From assembly GCA_943789505.1 (NCBI GenBank), contig CALSUJ010000001.1, positions 806,001 to 870,000 on the forward strand: 64,000 nt of DNA, given 5' to 3'. The position numbers and the translations under genes are program-made. Positions 62,762 through 64,000 of the stretch are shown in pieces. The notes beneath the pieces were generated by a model. That model saw only the letters and a program-made list of their open reading frames with translations, ran no database searches and was not told where the DNA came from. Position 1 is the stretch's first letter. The number at the start of each line of letters is the position of its first letter. This DNA comes from an uncultured Flavobacteriales bacterium. Lineage in GTDB: Bacteria; Bacteroidota; Bacteroidia; Flavobacteriales; BACL11.

Positions 62762-62838
62762 TAATTTTCTAAAAAGTTCAAACTTAAGACCGAGAGGCCC
62801 GCCAAAAACAAACTCACTTAATAGATTGGATTTTTATT
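62762..62838. repeat. Dispersed intergenic repeat, copy B
   Basis: Partner of 42921-42998, about 80% identical over the alignable part, same position relative to a minus-strand start codon. Confidence 0.6.
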
Positions 62839-62888
62839 TACTATGTAGTGGTAGCAGGATTACAACCTCCACCCTTTTCACTAGATTA

Positions 62889-63003
62889 GAGCAAGCTTTA
62901 AAACTAAAATTTGCACCACTTTTTGCACCGCTAATCAATCTACTAAACCAAATTTAATAAATTTATTTGATTATCTGAGTAATGAGTTATTTTTTAAAAT
63001 ATT
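62889..63003. repeat. Dispersed repeat R2
   Basis: Second copy of the R family: shares CCACTTTTTGCACCGCTAA, CAATCTACTAAA, TTTGATTATCT and AGTAA with R1. Confidence 0.6.
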
Positions 63004-63077
63004 CTAAAATCGTTTTCCAATCAGGATAATACTTACTACCAAAATGAATCCATTTTCCTTGAAATTCTGAAGCACCA

Positions 63078-63170
63078 TAAATCAAACTTAAGAAATTTAT
63101 TCGATTATCTGAGTAATCTCTTATTTTATAAAATATTAAATTTGAATTTGATATCCGAAAAGCAAAATAA
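63078..63170. repeat. Dispersed repeat R3 (partial)
   Basis: Third copy, lacking the CACCGCTAA half but matching ACTTAAGAAATT, GATTATCT, GAGTAA and the TTATTTT-AAAATATTAAAT end. Confidence 0.5.
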
Positions 63171-63287
63171 AGCGGAATCCATCTCTTAATCAATTAAGAT
63201 GCCACTTTTTTTAATCGCATAAAAGGAATAACAAAAAGCTTGTGATTTTTTATCATTAAAATATCTAAATTAGCATATACTATATCC

Positions 63288-63695
63288 TTAACTTACATAC
63301 GTAAACGAAATATTTTTTTCTACTCTTTCTGATAAGGTATGATGTACTGGACAATTATGAGCTGCTCTTTCTAAAATAGTTTTAGTTTTAGAATCGTATT
63401 CTCTTGGAAAAGTTAAATCAATTTCAATTTTAGTAATTCTTCTAGGGTTATTTCCCATCGTTTTTTTAACAATTGCTTTAGCATCTTTAATATCAACATC
63501 ATTTTTCTCCACGGCAATTGCCATAATAGTTAAAATACAACTTGCTAATGCAGAACACACCATATCAGTTGGCGAAAAGGTTTCTCCAAGTCCGTGGTTG
63601 TCTTTTGGAGCATCCGTACTTATTTCAGATCCAGAATCTAAATGAGTAGCAGTTGTTCTTAAATTTCCTTGGTATTTAACTTCAAATGTGTTCAT
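63288..63695 (-). CDS. OsmC-family peroxidase-like protein
   Basis: 135-residue OsmC/Ohr-family protein. Features: KYQGNLRTTATHLDSGSEI, LGETFSPTDMVCSALASCIL with the reactive Cys, and the second Cys in RAAHNCPVHHTLS. These two Cys residues form the peroxidatic pair that reduces organic hydroperoxides with thiol donors. Cytoplasmic. It precedes the ChaN-like gene on the same strand, 30 bp upstream in the map sense, so they may form one unit. Confidence 0.9.
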   Translation of the reverse strand: MNTFEVKYQGNLRTTATHLDSGSEISTDAPKDNHGLGETFSPTDMVCSALASCILTIMAIAVEKNDVDIKDAKAIVKKTMGNNPRRITKIEIDLTFPREYDSKTKTILERAAHNCPVHHTLSERVEKNISFTYVS

Positions 63696-63725
63696 AATAT
63701 AACTATATGTTATTATTTGTTTTAA

Positions 63726-64000
63726 TTAATGTGTTTTAGTCATGTTTGTTGGTGTAACTATTATAAAGTCTGCAATACCAACTTGACCCTCATCTAATTG
63801 ATTTAAATCATCTTGCTCATAACTAGAAATAGTTATGGTTTTTATCCTTTTACTTTCATGTTTCAAATACCAATTTATACCTTCATAATTCTTTGAATGA
63901 AAAGCACCATGAAAATGGATAAAAGTTTGTCCTTTCTTCCAGTTTTCAAAAATAAAATGTGCCATTGTAGCATCCTTTAATGCTTGAGATTTAGGAAGAT
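63726..64000 (-). CDS. ChaN-family protein, partial (5' end outside window)
   Basis: The frame is open from the right edge to the stop at 63726, giving about 91 residues of the C-terminal part: QALKDATMAHFIFENW, FIHFHGAFHSKNYEGINWYL, and IADFIIVTPTNMTKTH. This is the end of the ChaN/heme-uptake lipoprotein-like fold. The ATG at 63965 is internal, not the start. Predicted periplasmic or surface lipoprotein role in iron or heme handling (family knowledge). Confidence 0.75.
   Translation of the reverse strand, partial: LPKSQALKDATMAHFIFENWKKGQTFIHFHGAFHSKNYEGINWYLKHESKRIKTITISSYEQDDLNQLDEGQVGIADFIIVTPTNMTKTH

Larger units (their letters stand above)
62728..63287. other. Repeat-rich region, no convincing gene
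   Basis: 560 bp holding repeat copy B (62762-62838), copies R2 (62889-63003) and R3 (63078-63170), and between 62842 and 62872 a segment resembling a decayed tRNA 3' half (minus strand GGAGG-TTGTAAT-CCTGC then TACCAC). A 68-codon minus frame (62987-63193) ends GKWIHFGSKYYPDWKTILEY and may be a C-terminal gene remnant. Confidence 0.5.

Noticed and set aside
62987-63193. 68-codon minus-strand ORF
   Set aside because: Overlaps repeats R2 and R3, no ribosome site, and only its last 29 residues look protein-like; treated as a remnant.

Overview
This is an AT-rich chromosomal window from a member of the Bacteroidota, most likely a marine, pigmented, aerobic Flavobacteriales bacterium. The evidence is: a tmRNA encoding the tag GENNYALAA; -7 promoter boxes of the TAnnTTTG type; porT and C-terminal sorting tails of the type IX secretion system; DUF5916, BatA and OMP_b-brl proteins; and a zeaxanthin-type carotenoid cluster. 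No rRNA, CRISPR array, prophage or complete insertion sequence was seen.

Layout. 1-6.3 kb: end of a surface-polysaccharide locus on the minus strand (Wza exporter, Wzc tyrosine kinase, NeuB and NeuA-phosphatase for a nonulosonic acid, a sulfotransferase and the start of an unknown gene that leaves the window). 6.4-33.7 kb: housekeeping and envelope genes (2-oxoacid dehydrogenase E1, an LTA-synthase-like protein, a lipid kinase, a SUI1 protein, tRNA-Leu and tRNA-Lys, aroK, sucC, a LolD-like ATPase, a BatA protein, a dihydroorotase homologue, an M36 metalloprotease, a TonB-type receptor, an aminotransferase, a heptose kinase-like protein, ubiE, porT). 33.7-42.4 kb: conserved core genes (fbaA, accD, rpsO, pnp, rpoD, rpe, a saccharopine dehydrogenase-like gene, ssrA). 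42.4-49.4 kb: secreted proteins, an operon of flavin reductase, unknown protein, RND/MMPL exporter and SDR, and a cupredoxin-fasciclin protein. 49.5-59.6 kb: a light-response and carotenoid island. 59.6-64 kb: accessory DNA with umuDC, an SDR, repeats, OsmC and a ChaN-like fragment.

The most interesting system is the 49.5-59.6 kb island. A MerR-type regulator with the B12 photoreceptor signature of CarH/LitR (Trp-x9-Glu-His and Glu-x-His-x-x-Gly) lies head to head with crtI-crtB-unknown-idi-SDR. It heads its own operon of SRPBCC protein, TIGR01777 epimerase, crtZ and crtY. The divergent promoter region holds the inverted repeat TTGTATAG-N16-CTATACATTT. The same element with the same spacing recurs in a second divergent region at 49.69-49.72 kb, in front of a DUF2452 gene and an unusual SOUL-MsrA fusion gene. 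A weaker copy precedes the TonB-type receptor at 26.7 kb. This suggests a B12/light-controlled regulon that joins pigment synthesis to methionine-sulfoxide repair, with no photolyase gene in the window.

A second oddity is a cluster of reading-frame breaks. fbaA (two), pnp (one) and rpoD (one) each carry a single extra base within 4.6 kb, and neuA and umuC each lack one base. Sequence error is the simplest explanation, but the four insertions are not in long homopolymers and fall in genes that should be essential.
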